Assembly (NCBI GenBank): GCA_050951405.1
Contig: JBMNIZ010000005.1
Coordinates: 49,258 to 113,257 of the forward strand
Length of the DNA: 64,000 bases
Direction of reading: 5' to 3'
DNA from: JBMNIZ01 sp050951405
GTDB taxonomy: Bacteria > Bacillota > DULZ01
The notes below the pieces were generated by a model that was not told the origin of the DNA, did not search any database, and saw only the letters and a program-made list of their open reading frames with translations. Positions 1 to 8,170 of the stretch are shown piece by piece. Numbering within the stretch: the first letter of the stretch is position 1; every line of letters starts with the position of its first letter. The translations under genes were made by a program, and so were the position numbers.

Positions 1-1
1 T

Positions 2-67
2 CTTGTTTTCTGTATTGGAGGAATAGGCGTTTATACCCTGATAAAAATAGGATTAACGGAGAGGTAG
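2..67 (+). CDS. C-terminal end of Mrp/Mbh-type antiporter membrane subunit (partial)
   Basis: An open frame enters from the left edge and ends at a TAG just before mrpB. Only 21 residues are visible, a hydrophobic stretch rich in Gly, Ile and Val ending in Leu-Thr-Glu-Arg. In Mrp-type operons the gene before mrpB encodes MrpA or its detached C-terminal MbhE/DUF4040-like part, so this is probably the last membrane helix of that subunit. Only position and composition support the call. The stop lies 6 bases before the next start, as expected in a tight operon. Confidence 0.5.
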   Translation, partial: LVFCIGGIGVYTLIKIGLTER

Positions 68-73
68 AGACAA

Positions 74-514
74 ATGGGATTAAATAATGATGTGATCTTA
101 CAAACAGTATCCAAAGTGGCCTTTTTTATCATCCTGGCTTTCGCCATCCATCTTTTTATCGGAGGCCACCACAATCCTGGAGGAGGTTTTGTCGGGGGAT
201 TGGTGGTTGCATCGGCCCTTACCCTCTTAATACTGGCCTTCGATCTAAAATCACTGGAAGAGGTTTCTAAGATAAATTATCAAACTTTGGGAATAGCAGG
301 TGTAATCATTGCTGTAGGTACAGGGATGTCCTCCTTAATTTTTCATGAACCTTTTCTCAACCAGACCTTTGGGATCATCAATCTCCCCATTTTGGGGGAA
401 ACGGAATATGTCACCGCGATTGTTTTCGACACTGGAGTAGCACTTGCTGTTTTGGGAACAGCTCTTTCCATCATCACTACAATAAGTGAGGACGTTTGCA
501 AATGGAGACAATGA
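74..514 (+). CDS. mrpB: Mrp Na+/H+ antiporter subunit B
   Basis: This 146-residue MnhB/MrpB-family membrane protein is part of the multisubunit cation/proton antiporter that exports Na+ in exchange for protons. Four hydrophobic helices are visible. The loop after helix 1 has the family's glycine-rich signature (GGHHNPGGGFVGGL, about residues 30-43). The ATG follows a GAGAGGTAGAG ribosome site. The frame overlaps mrpC by about 13 bases, and the order B-C-D-E-F-G continues downstream as in standard Mrp operons. Family assignment is firm; the ion actually exported is not shown by sequence. Confidence 0.93.
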   Translation: MGLNNDVILQTVSKVAFFIILAFAIHLFIGGHHNPGGGFVGGLVVASALTLLILAFDLKSLEEVSKINYQTLGIAGVIIAVGTGMSSLIFHEPFLNQTFGIINLPILGETEYVTAIVFDTGVALAVLGTALSIITTISEDVCKWRQ

Positions 515-840
515 TGGCCATCGTCATAGGAATTCTTTTTTCCATAGGTGTTTACTTGCTTCTTTGCAAAAGCCTGTTCAGAATAATCCTGGGAATTTCC
601 ATCATTGCACACGCTGCTAACCTGATGATCTTGACAATGGGTGGCTTAAAAACAGGTGGTCCCCCCATCATCAGCGGTGTAAATCTTCCCCCTACTGATC
701 CGCTTCCCCAGGCACTTATCTTAACTGCCATTGTCATTAATTTTGCCCTTACAGCTTTTCTTTTAGTACTGGCCTATCGTTCTTATTTAGTACTAGGCAC
801 AGAAAATATGGAACAATTAAGGGGAAACGATAATGAATAA
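502..840 (+). CDS. mrpC: Mrp antiporter subunit C (NuoK-like)
   Basis: A 112-residue, three-helix protein homologous to NuoK of complex I. The loop between helices 2 and 3 carries the proline-rich family signature (GVNLPPTDPLPQALILTAIV, about residues 56-75). An in-frame TTG lies two codons earlier, but the ATG at 502 has better spacing to a GAGG site inside the end of mrpB, so I chose it. It overlaps mrpB upstream and mrpD by 8 bases downstream, implying coupled translation. With MrpD it forms part of the proton-path module. Confidence 0.92.
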   Translation: METMMAIVIGILFSIGVYLLLCKSLFRIILGISIIAHAANLMILTMGGLKTGGPPIISGVNLPPTDPLPQALILTAIVINFALTAFLLVLAYRSYLVLGTENMEQLRGNDNE

Positions 841-2332
841 TTTTATTGTCTTACCATTGGTTATACCACTATTTTCAGGGCTTTTGATGGCAGTTTTTAG
901 AAAAAATATTCGCGTCCAGAGATTGCTGAGCGTCTTTTCTATTTTATTGACTTTAGCGGTTTCTTACTATCTTCTGCAAACGGTAAAGGTGAATGGCATA
1001 CAAATTCTGGAAATGGGAGGTTGGCCGGCCCCTTACGGCATTGTTTTAGTTGTGGACTTGTTTTCAGCCCTTTTGCTGATGACCACCGGCCTTGTCAGTT
1101 TCCCTTGCCTAATCTATGCCTTTCAATCAATTGACGGGGAAAGAGAAAAATTTTATTTTTATACATTGATCCAATTTTTGTTGGCAGGCATAAATGGTTC
1201 GTTTATTACAGGTGATATTTTTAACCTTTACGTCTGCTTTGAAGTTATGCTTCTTGCCTCTTACGTGCTGCTTTCTTTAGGAGGAAGCCCTGTTCAGTTA
1301 AGGGAGAGTATTAAATACATTGTGATTAATGTACTTTCTTCAACTTTTTTCCTTTTAGGAATAGCTTATCTCTACGGAGTTCTTGGCACCTTAAACTTAG
1401 CTCATCTTTCCGCTCGGGTGGCAGAAGCAGGACAAACGGGCTTGATGATCACCATTGCCGTGCTCTTTCTAATTGTCTTTGGTATTAAAGCTGCTCTTTT
1501 CCTATTTTTCTGGCTGCCGGGAGCTTACAGTGCCCCACCGGCGGCTGTATCGGCTATTTTTGCCGCACTTTTGACCAAGGTTGGCATTTATGCAATTTTT
1601 CGCATGTATACTCTCATTTTTTACCACCAGCCACAAATCACCCATACACTTATTGCCGTCATGGCGGCCTTGACTATGCTTTTAGGAGGAATAGGGGCAG
1701 TTGGCCAATGGAATATTCGTAAAATTTTGGGCTATAATGTGATCATCGGTGTGGGCTTTGTTTTTTCAGGGTTGGCGATTTACACCTCTTCAGCGCTGGC
1801 AGGTTCTATTTACTATGTGATCCATGATATGGTCACCAAAGCACTTTTGTTCTTATTAGGCGGAACCGTGATCAGCATCGTGGGCACAGCCAAATTAAAA
1901 GAAATCAGCGGGCTCATCCACAATCATCCTTCCTTAGGTTGGATGTTCCTCATCACCACCTTAGCCTTAACCGGAGTCCCTCCGTTAAGCGGATTTATTG
2001 GTAAAGTTTTGATCATCAAAGAAGGTCTAAGAAAAGCTGTTCTCCAGCCCGGTTTTTATTGGCTGGCAGGGATTAATTTATTATCAAGCTTGATGATCCT
2101 TTACTCTTTATCCAAAATCTTTATAAACGGTTTCTGGGGAGAAACCCAACTGAGTAAAGAAATGGAAAAAAGGACTACGAAAGGATTGTTGTTTCCCTGT
2201 GTCCTTTTGACGGCTGTATGTATTTTCCTAGGGCTGGGAGCAGAATATCTCTATCCTTATGTGGAGTTGGCTTCTCAAACCATCATGGAGCCGAAGATGT
2301 ACATTCAAGCTGTACTAGGCGAGGTGTTTTAA
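833..2332 (+). CDS. mrpD: Mrp antiporter subunit D (proton-conducting, NuoM/N-like)
   Basis: A 499-residue polytopic membrane protein of the complex I antiporter-like family (Proton_antipo_M), with about 14 helices. Diagnostic features are the early helix with FEVMLLASYVLLSLGG (about residues 135-150), a lysine-bearing helix (FGIKAALFLFFWLPGAYSAP, about 216-235), and the HDMVTKALLFLLGG segment near 330. The length is typical of MrpD. It probably forms one proton half-channel of the antiporter. It starts inside mrpC and ends directly before mrpE, whose start codon follows the stop without a gap. Confidence 0.93.
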   Translation: MNNFIVLPLVIPLFSGLLMAVFRKNIRVQRLLSVFSILLTLAVSYYLLQTVKVNGIQILEMGGWPAPYGIVLVVDLFSALLLMTTGLVSFPCLIYAFQSIDGEREKFYFYTLIQFLLAGINGSFITGDIFNLYVCFEVMLLASYVLLSLGGSPVQLRESIKYIVINVLSSTFFLLGIAYLYGVLGTLNLAHLSARVAEAGQTGLMITIAVLFLIVFGIKAALFLFFWLPGAYSAPPAAVSAIFAALLTKVGIYAIFRMYTLIFYHQPQITHTLIAVMAALTMLLGGIGAVGQWNIRKILGYNVIIGVGFVFSGLAIYTSSALAGSIYYVIHDMVTKALLFLLGGTVISIVGTAKLKEISGLIHNHPSLGWMFLITTLALTGVPPLSGFIGKVLIIKEGLRKAVLQPGFYWLAGINLLSSLMILYSLSKIFINGFWGETQLSKEMEKRTTKGLLFPCVLLTAVCIFLGLGAEYLYPYVELASQTIMEPKMYIQAVLGEVF

Positions 2333-2815
2333 TTGTTCCGGCAACTTGTAGTAAATATATTAATCGCTTATTTGTGGACCCTGCTCATGGGTGAATGGAA
2401 TTGGACAATATTCTCCGTCGGTTACCTTATCGGCTCGGCTGTAGTATTTGCTCTTCGGCACTTTTTCCCTCAGCCCTACTATCTCAAAAAAGTCTGGGCA
2501 ATAATTAGATTTATCTATGTCTTAATCAGAGAAATATTAACATCGGGCATTTTTGTTATGGGACAGGTCATCAGGCCCCAACCAACTTTTATGCCGGGAA
2601 TTTTCTCGATAAAAAGCAAACTGCAAGGCAACATAGAAATTACCATCATTTCTTTAATGATCACTTTAACACCGGGATCCACAGTGATGGAATATTCGCC
2701 GGAAGAGAACATTCTTTACATCCATGCTATGGATTTATCTGATGAAAAGAGGATGATGCTTAAATCAATTCACCGTTTTGAAAATGCCATTATGGGGGTT
2801 ACACGTGATGTTTAG
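2333..2815 (+). CDS. mrpE: Mrp antiporter subunit E
   Basis: A 160-residue MnhE/MrpE-family protein, with hydrophobic helices at the N terminus and a soluble C-terminal half. The central motif SLMITLTPGSTVMEY (about residues 106-120) is the family hallmark. Translation appears to start at a TTG immediately after the mrpD stop, with a GGCGAGGTG site just upstream. The frame overlaps mrpF by 8 bases. MrpE is needed for assembly or activity of the antiporter in characterised bacteria. Confidence 0.9.
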   Translation: MFRQLVVNILIAYLWTLLMGEWNWTIFSVGYLIGSAVVFALRHFFPQPYYLKKVWAIIRFIYVLIREILTSGIFVMGQVIRPQPTFMPGIFSIKSKLQGNIEITIISLMITLTPGSTVMEYSPEENILYIHAMDLSDEKRMMLKSIHRFENAIMGVTRDV

Positions 2816-3092
2816 AATGCTTTTAATCTTTTCGACTGTAATTTTATCTCTCGCCACCATCCTTACCGCATATAGAGTAATTGTAGGGCCGTCTCTACCG
2901 GATCGGATTACAGCCATGGATTGTATTGGTGCGTACTTCATTGCCATCATGGCCGTCCTTTCAATTTTATTAAAAACTTACGCCTTTTTTGACGTGATCT
3001 TGTTATTCGGTATTTTATCGTTCATTGGCACAGTAGCTTTCGCCAAGTTTATCGAAAGGAGAGCTATAGTTGAGTATAAACGTAATCGCTGA
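2808..3092 (+). CDS. mrpF: Mrp antiporter subunit F
   Basis: A 94-residue, three-helix MrpF/PhaF protein. The family signature VGPSLPDRITAMDCIG (about residues 26-41) follows helix 1. A longer reading frame exists, but the ATG at 2808 gives the standard N terminus and lies at the end of mrpE. It overlaps mrpG by 23 bases. MrpF resembles a single-anion or bile-acid transporter-like small subunit and is required for Mrp function in Bacillus. The assignment is secure from signature and gene order. Confidence 0.91.
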   Translation: MFRMLLIFSTVILSLATILTAYRVIVGPSLPDRITAMDCIGAYFIAIMAVLSILLKTYAFFDVILLFGILSFIGTVAFAKFIERRAIVEYKRNR

Positions 3093-3441
3093 AACAGCAA
3101 CAGCAATTCTTATTATTCTAGGATCGATTGCCTGCTTGTTTAGTGCTGTTGGGATGTTGCGTTTCCCGGACTTTTATAATCGCTCCCATGGAGCATCCAA
3201 AACCACTGCCCTGGGAGTTTTCTTTGTATTACTGGGAACCTTCTTGTTTTTTTCTCTTACTGACAAATTCATTAGTATCCGCCTGCTGTTAGGGATTTCC
3301 TTTGTTTTTTTAACTTTTCCCGTGGGTACCCACATGGTTTTTCGCGCTGCCTATCGCACTGGGGTAGAGCTTTGGGAAGAAACCGTTCAGGATGACTTAA
3401 AAAACTTGCAGGATAAATTAAGAAGTTTCAGCGGGAAATAA
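3070..3441 (+). CDS. mrpG: Mrp antiporter subunit G
   Basis: A 123-residue MnhG/MrpG protein with three helices. The family motif GMLRFPDFYNRSHGASKTTALG (from about residue 29) is evident. The start is a TTG preceded by AAGGAGAG inside the end of mrpF. The C-terminal 30 residues are charged and probably cytoplasmic. It is the last gene of the Mrp operon; the next genes read in the opposite direction. Confidence 0.91.
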   Translation: MSINVIAETATAILIILGSIACLFSAVGMLRFPDFYNRSHGASKTTALGVFFVLLGTFLFFSLTDKFISIRLLLGISFVFLTFPVGTHMVFRAAYRTGVELWEETVQDDLKNLQDKLRSFSGK

Positions 3442-3483
3442 ATGAAAGTGTCCTTAGAAGCCTGCAGGCCACTGACACTAAAA

Positions 3484-3563
3484 AGCCGGCATGGCTGCCC
3501 GGCTAATAGATTGGAGCATGCATTGCTGAAGATGCCCCTCTTGCCGTTAACCATGCCGGCAGA
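3484..3563. repeat. Inverted repeat between the convergent mrp and symporter genes
   Basis: GCCGGCATGG near 3484 and CCATGCCGGC near 3554 are perfect 10-base inverted arms separated by about 60 bases. A smaller hairpin, GCCGG...CCGGC, is nested in the left arm. It lies between the 3' ends of mrpG and the symporter, where a bidirectional terminator would be expected. No long T-run follows either arm, so termination is only a guess. Confidence 0.45.
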
Positions 3564-4653
3564 TACTCCTCAAGTGGATATCACATCCCCAGCTCTTCAG
3601 GCTTACTCTCCTTGACTAAGTGATCATCAAAGGAACTGATTCTCTTAGCGGATTCCAGATCCTCATAATACACCGCCCGCACTTGTTCTGCAGGATCATG
3701 CTGAGTTAATTTAGAGATAACAACTAAGCTGATGAGCGATACTAAAAAACCAAAGATGGTATGATCAATGCCAATGCCAAGATATGGGTATGACACCGTT
3801 GCAATAAATGCTAAGACCATGCTCCACATAACACCTTTGCGAGTAGGCCATTTCCAAAACATAGTGCACAGAAACGGCAAGACCAAAACCGTTGCCGTCA
3901 ATCTAAGAGCCCACTGGTAAAGGGAGACAATGTCGGCATTGGTCAAGGCAATCGCTCCTGCGGCTATAGCTATAATTGCCACGGCGAGACGAGAAACGAA
4001 CATCATCTTTTTTTCGCTGGCCTTGGGATTGATCAGTTTGCCATAAAAATCAATCACAAGGTTGGAACTGCCTTGGAGAATAAAAGAAGTTGCGCCGGTC
4101 ATCAAAGCTGCCAAAAGACCGATAAACACTATACCGGCAATGGGAGGAGGAAGCACTTCCACCGTCACATAGGAAAACACAATATTTGGCTCCAGGTCCA
4201 AAGGAACATATTGACGAGCCATAACCCCCACTAAATAAGGAATTAAACTTATAACAGCTACAATCCCAAATCCCGTCAGACCGGCGTTTCTTGCCGTTTT
4301 TTCATCCTTGGCCGCAAATATCCGCTGCCAGGTTGACTGCCATACCAGATAGAAGGGACCTACCGAAAGGGCAAATAACAGCACTGCTGACAATCCTTCC
4401 GGTCCTACCGGTGTCAGATATTCGGTGGGGGTGTTTTCAATGATATTCGCCAAACCCCCTCCATGAATAATACTGGCAATTAACAAAATGACTATCCCTA
4501 TAACAACCAAAAAACTCTGCAAAGCATCGGTAATAATGGTGGCAGGAAGACCACCAAGGATGGTAAAACCTAACATCAATAATGCGGACAAAATTACACC
4601 CTGCTTTAATGGAATGGCAAAGCACATTAAAAATATGGTTGACATACCTATCA

Positions 4654-4661
4654 TTTGGATT
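4654..4661. repeat. Left copy of 8-bp target duplication
   Basis: The octamer TTTGGATT occurs here and again at 6212-6219, directly flanking the IS256-family element. One copy restores the symporter reading frame. This is the usual duplication length for IS256-type transposition. Confidence 0.88.
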
Positions 4662-4760
4662 GATTAAGTCTATATAATGGTGTAAAAAGAAGTTGAGCCA
4701 AAGCTCATACCTCGGTTAGAATATAAGTACCACCAAATACCAAACCGAGGAGGATGAACC

Positions 4761-5969
4761 ATGGCTCAGTTTAATATTACAATAACCGAAGAACTTTTGC
4801 ACGGACTTTTTTTATCAAACGGCAGGGATGAAGCATTTTCCAAGCTATTAGAGGAAATCTTCAACCAGGTACTTTTAGCCCAATCTTCAGAACAGATAGG
4901 CGCTGAGCCCTATGAGAGAACTGAAGAAAGAACCGCATACCGCAATGGGTTTCGAGATAGACAAATGACTACGCGAGTAGGTACACTTACATTGCGTGTC
5001 CCCAGGCATCGAAATGGACAGTTCTCTACAAAGCTTTTTGCTCGATACCAGCGCAGTGAACAAGCGTTGGTGCTGGCTATGATGGAGATGGTCATCAATG
5101 GTGTTTCCACTCGAAAAGTTGAACTAATTACTGAAGAGCTATGTGGAAAAAAGTTTTCAAAATCGACCATATCAGAGCTATGTAAGAACTTAGATCCAAT
5201 AGTAGAAGCATTCCGTACAAGGCCCCTGCAAAGCTATTATCCCTTTGTCATGGTGGATGCCATCTATGTAAAGGTGCGGGAAAATGGACGTGTACAGTCA
5301 AGAGGTATGCTTATTGCCATTGCCGTTAACGAAGATGGCTATCGTGAAATCATCGGGTTTCAATTAGCCAACAGCGAATCAGAAAGCAGTTGGGGTGAGT
5401 TCTTTTCTTCACTCAAGGATCGTGGGCTAAAGGATGTTCGCCTGGTTACCTCTGATGACCATAAAGGGCTGGTTAATGCTGTTAGAAAACATTTTCAAGG
5501 TGCTAGCTGGCAGCGTTGTCAAACCCACTTTTCCAGGAACATACTGGATCATACGCCTAAAGCATTACAAACGGAAATTAAGGAAGAACTGCGCCAGCTT
5601 TATGAGGCTGTAGACCTTGAGAGTGCTCGTAAAATCAGAGACCGCATTATCCAAACATATGTGGTCAAAGCACCAAAAGCCACAGCTCTCCTGGACGAAG
5701 CATTTGATGATATTACTGCTGTTCTTGCGCTACCCCTGAAGTATCGTAAGCGGCTTCGTACTACAAACGGTGTGGAAAGGTTGAATGAGGAAATTCGTCG
5801 TCGAGAGCGGGTCATTCGAATCTTTCCCAATGCTGCATCCGTCATCCGGCTCATGGGGGCTCTATTAATAGAGCAGGATGAGAAATGGCAGACCGGCCGT
5901 AAATACTTTGATATGCAGCTGTACTATCAAGTGCAGAATAAGGAATCAAAGTCTGGCACTGCTGCATAG
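4761..5969 (+). CDS. IS256-family (Mutator-like) transposase
   Basis: A 402-residue transposase with the IS256/Mutator DDE fold. The N-terminal DNA-binding part includes RTAYRNGFRDRQMTTRVGTL (about residues 58-77). The catalytic acids are probably Asp in VMVDAIYVKV (about 166), Asp in VTSDDHKGL (about 230) and Glu in TNGVERLNEEIRRRERVIRIF (about 340). The C-X2-H element QRCQTHFSRN typical of IS256 proteins lies near 250. The start has GAGGAGGATGAACC before the ATG. The frame is intact, so the element may be mobile. Confidence 0.95.
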   Translation: MAQFNITITEELLHGLFLSNGRDEAFSKLLEEIFNQVLLAQSSEQIGAEPYERTEERTAYRNGFRDRQMTTRVGTLTLRVPRHRNGQFSTKLFARYQRSEQALVLAMMEMVINGVSTRKVELITEELCGKKFSKSTISELCKNLDPIVEAFRTRPLQSYYPFVMVDAIYVKVRENGRVQSRGMLIAIAVNEDGYREIIGFQLANSESESSWGEFFSSLKDRGLKDVRLVTSDDHKGLVNAVRKHFQGASWQRCQTHFSRNILDHTPKALQTEIKEELRQLYEAVDLESARKIRDRIIQTYVVKAPKATALLDEAFDDITAVLALPLKYRKRLRTTNGVERLNEEIRRRERVIRIFPNAASVIRLMGALLIEQDEKWQTGRKYFDMQLYYQVQNKESKSGTAA

Positions 5970-5992
5970 AAAACGCATTTATTCCACGGTCT

Positions 5993-6121
5993 GTTGACAA
6001 TGAGCCTCCCATGGCATGTTTTCAGGCATCAGGGCCTTCCCCCTTATCTTTGAGGAGAAGTCTTGCGCCTGGGTGGTGATGCCCGGCCAACAGCCTAACA
6101 TGCCATGTTCTCATCGTCAAC
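5993..6121. ncRNA. Structured non-coding tail of the IS256-family element
   Basis: Between the transposase stop and the right terminal repeat lie 242 bases without a gene. GTTGACAATGAG at 5993 pairs with CTCATCGTCAAC at 6110 (11 of 12). CATGGCATGTT at 6010 pairs perfectly with AACATGCCATG at 6098. Shorter GGCATCA/TGATGCC arms and a CTTC...GAAG hairpin lie inside. The result is a rod-like fold of about 130 nt. Whether it is transcribed, and from which strand, is unknown. It could be a regulatory RNA, a terminator-like barrier, or a DNA structure used in transposition. Confidence 0.45.
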
Positions 6122-6211
6122 TGCTTTCGCGGCATAAAAACGCTTAGGCTATTGTCTCATTAGCTACCGTTTGATAACCGAGGTAATTTACACACTAATT
6201 TGGACTTGACT

Positions 6212-6219
6212 TTTGGATT
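6212..6219. repeat. Right copy of 8-bp target duplication
   Basis: Second copy of TTTGGATT, directly after the right terminal repeat of the IS256-family element; see the left copy at 4654-4661. Confidence 0.88.
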
Positions 6220-6649
6220 GCAGTCGTTGGTATCGAATAAATAAATGCTGATAAAATCGAAGGGATTATTCCCGCGTCGTTCCCATAGCGTTCACCGAAG
6301 AAATCTGCAAGAGTAAACAACTTTTGCCTTCTTAAAGGTCTTGCGAAAAAGTAAATCAATATCAAACAGAACATAACGCCCGGAAAAGCAAATTTGAAGA
6401 AACCTGATAGCCCTACTGTAAATCCCATACCAACCCAGCCAATAAATACCGCTGCACCACACCAAGTGCTGATGATTGTTCCGACGATTGGCCAAAAACC
6501 CATATTCCAACCGGCAATATTATAGTCAGTGGATGTGGTCACTCTAAAATAATAGTAGATCCCAATGGCAAATAAGGCGATGAAATAGATGGAGAAATAA
6601 GCTAAGTACCAGCCCATGTCCAGTCCTCCATTTCCTAGTGTTTAGTTTT

Positions 6650-7819
6650 TTACCACGCCAACATCGTTAGATAATATACCTCGCAAGCCTTAATCAGCTG
6701 GCTTATTAATACTCTTTCATTTTCCTTATGCGCCAAAGCCAGATCACCAGGACCAATAATAACCGCTTCCATTCCTGCCCTTCTGAAGACAGTTCCATCG
6801 GTAGTCCCTAAAAAGCCAATTCTTTCAACAGGGAGATCAGCTTTTTGACAAGCATCAGTCAGTTTGCACACTAAAACATCATCATCAGGAGTCTCCCAAG
6901 GTTCCCTTTTTTCGACAATTTTTATATCGGCAGCAAAGCCAGGCACCTCCTTTCCCAGATCATTGATGATCTCTTGCATATGCCCCCAAATATCATCTGG
7001 GGTTTGCCCCGGCACTAAACGGGCGTCAACAATAATTGAACAACTGTCTGGAATAATTGCAGGCTCAATCCCTCCTTTAATCATGGTCGCTTGCCAAAAA
7101 GAACCTCCCAGCACAGGGTGCTTTTGATGCGGAATGCTGTAATTCAACATCCGGTTAATTAACAAGACGGCTCTATTGATGGCGTTAATGCCGGCTCCTT
7201 CTCTGGAAGCATGAGCCGTTTCTCCCGCCACATTAACTTCAGCCCAAGTTCTCCCCCTTGAACAAGTGGCCAAATGCATATTAGTGGGCTCACATACTAC
7301 CACATGACTGGCACCTGACAGCAAATCGGTTTCAATCAGCGCCTTAGCTCCCCGCATTAAATCTTCTTCATCCACTGTGGCCACCAGCAATATATCACTG
7401 CGTGGAATCAGGCCTTGTTTAGATAAGCTGCCCAATGCCACCATGGCCGCTCCTAAACCGGCCTTCATATCCACTGAGCCACGGCCATATAAGTAACCAC
7501 CACGGATTTCTCCGCTAAATGGTTCAACAATCCACCTTTTTCTTTCTTCCTCACTGATGGACACCACATCCATATGACCAGTAAAGATTAAAGCTGGACC
7601 ATTGCCCTGGCCCTTTAATCTGGATACTACATTGTATCGATTGGGACTTATTTCACAAATTTCTGTTGGCACATCCCTTGCCTGCATATAGTCCCTAACG
7701 TATTCAGCCACTTCAGCTTCTTCTCCCGGAGGATTTATACTTTTTATCTTCACCAAATCCTGAACGACTTTTATTAGCTCATCGGGCTTGATTAAGCTGC
7801 AGACATCAACATCCACCAT
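6650..7819 (-). CDS. M20-family metallopeptidase/deacylase (ArgE/DapE/ACY1-like)
   Basis: A 389-residue di-zinc hydrolase. Metal and catalytic motifs are clear: TGHMDVVS (about residue 80), GRGSVDMKAGLGAA with the bridging Asp (about 110), and VDEEDLMRGAK with the catalytic Glu pair (about 145). A late TDGTVFRRAGMEAVIIGPG segment and a final HKENE histidine complete the set. The frame is open 107 codons further upstream, but that stretch is a run of hairpins with no protein-like character. The ATG at 7819 has GGGGAG at good spacing and gives the normal N terminus. It lies just upstream of the symporter and probably cleaves an acyl group from an imported amino acid or dipeptide; the substrate is not determined. 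Confidence 0.88.
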   Translation of the reverse strand: MVDVDVCSLIKPDELIKVVQDLVKIKSINPPGEEAEVAEYVRDYMQARDVPTEICEISPNRYNVVSRLKGQGNGPALIFTGHMDVVSISEEERKRWIVEPFSGEIRGGYLYGRGSVDMKAGLGAAMVALGSLSKQGLIPRSDILLVATVDEEDLMRGAKALIETDLLSGASHVVVCEPTNMHLATCSRGRTWAEVNVAGETAHASREGAGINAINRAVLLINRMLNYSIPHQKHPVLGGSFWQATMIKGGIEPAIIPDSCSIIVDARLVPGQTPDDIWGHMQEIINDLGKEVPGFAADIKIVEKREPWETPDDDVLVCKLTDACQKADLPVERIGFLGTTDGTVFRRAGMEAVIIGPGDLALAHKENERVLISQLIKACEVYYLTMLAW

Positions 7820-7846
7820 ATGATCATCTCCCCAATTTTTTTTCGT

Positions 7847-8138
7847 AGTCCCTTCGCCCTCTGAAAAGCTGGCGGTGACAGCTTTCAAGGCGGTGCACCC
7901 CTGCACAAAAAACCAGAAACCATGCAGGAGAAAGGCAGCTTGGTAAAGACAAAGCCCATTGCCACCCGTCTCCAAAAAGCTTGGAGACGGCCATGCCTGA
8001 TAATTCCGGGCAAAGAAATAGGAGCACAAGCTCCAATTTCTTTTTGTTTCTTTTGCAGGGGACAGCAAAAGCTTTAAGAAAAATCCTGTGCTTGTTTCAT
8101 GTTTATTGGGACGACGATTTGCTTCATTCAGCAGTCCC
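7847..8138 (-). ncRNA. Candidate structured leader RNA upstream of the M20/symporter genes
   Basis: About 290 bases between mmsA and the M20 gene contain six consecutive hairpins: CGCC-GAAAAGCTG/CAGCTTTC-GGCG (7855-7892), CCTGCA/TGCAGG (7900-7928), a perfect 10-bp CCGTCTCCAA/TTGGAGACGG (7966-7990) inside a GCCC/GGGC pair, GAAAT-GGAGC/GCTCC-ATTTC (8015-8040), CTTTTGC/GCAAAAG (8050-8071) and GGGAC/GTCCC (8108-8138). On the minus strand both borders read GGGACT. The 3' end is 28 bases from the M20 start codon. The organisation fits a large cis-regulatory RNA or a small mobile repeat. I could not match it to TPP, SAM, cobalamin, lysine, glycine, T-box, M-box or ydaO signatures. Confidence 0.5.
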
Positions 8139-8170
8139 AAAGCCTGACTATAATTTGTTTTAAAAGCTGT

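Larger units (their letters stand above)
4662..6211 (+). mobile_element. IS256-family insertion sequence (1550 bp)
   Basis: The element is bounded by TTTGGATT direct repeats. Its ends form an imperfect inverted repeat: the left end has AAGTC...GTGTAAA and the right end, read in reverse, has AAGTC...GTGTAAA with the same spacing. It holds one intact transposase gene (4761-5969) and an unusually long 242-base non-coding tail that folds into paired arms. The transposase reads opposite to the symporter it interrupts. The exact duplication and intact transposase indicate a recent insertion. Confidence 0.9.
3581..6617 (-). pseudogene. Sodium:solute symporter (SSS family), split by an IS256-family insertion
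   Basis: The gene reads leftwards from the ATG at 6617, which has a GGAGG site 9 bases upstream. The first 135 codons end at an Ile-Gln pair at 6212-6219. The rest, 357 codons, resumes at 4654 and runs to 3581. Removing bases 4654-6211 (the insertion plus one copy of the 8-base duplication) joins the two parts in frame, giving a protein of about 492 residues, normal for this 13-helix family. N-terminal helices include the TDYNIAGWNMGFWPIVGT motif; the C-terminal part includes the FYLVWQSTWQRIFAAKD segment. The substrate is unknown; its place behind an M20 deacylase, a semialdehyde dehydrogenase and a carbamoylase suggests an amino acid, a pyrimidine breakdown product or a small carboxylate. 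As it stands the gene should be inactive. Confidence 0.9.

Noticed and set aside
7940..7975. T-box like sequence GGGTGGCAATGGG on the minus strand
   Set aside because: It resembles the GGGTGGNACCGCG core only partly; no Stem I motifs or antiterminator pairing were found and no aminoacyl-tRNA or amino acid biosynthesis gene follows.
7820..8140. A 107-codon N-terminal extension of the M20 enzyme
   Set aside because: The stretch is a chain of strong hairpins, its translation has no resemblance to the family, and a good ribosome site precedes the internal ATG at 7819.
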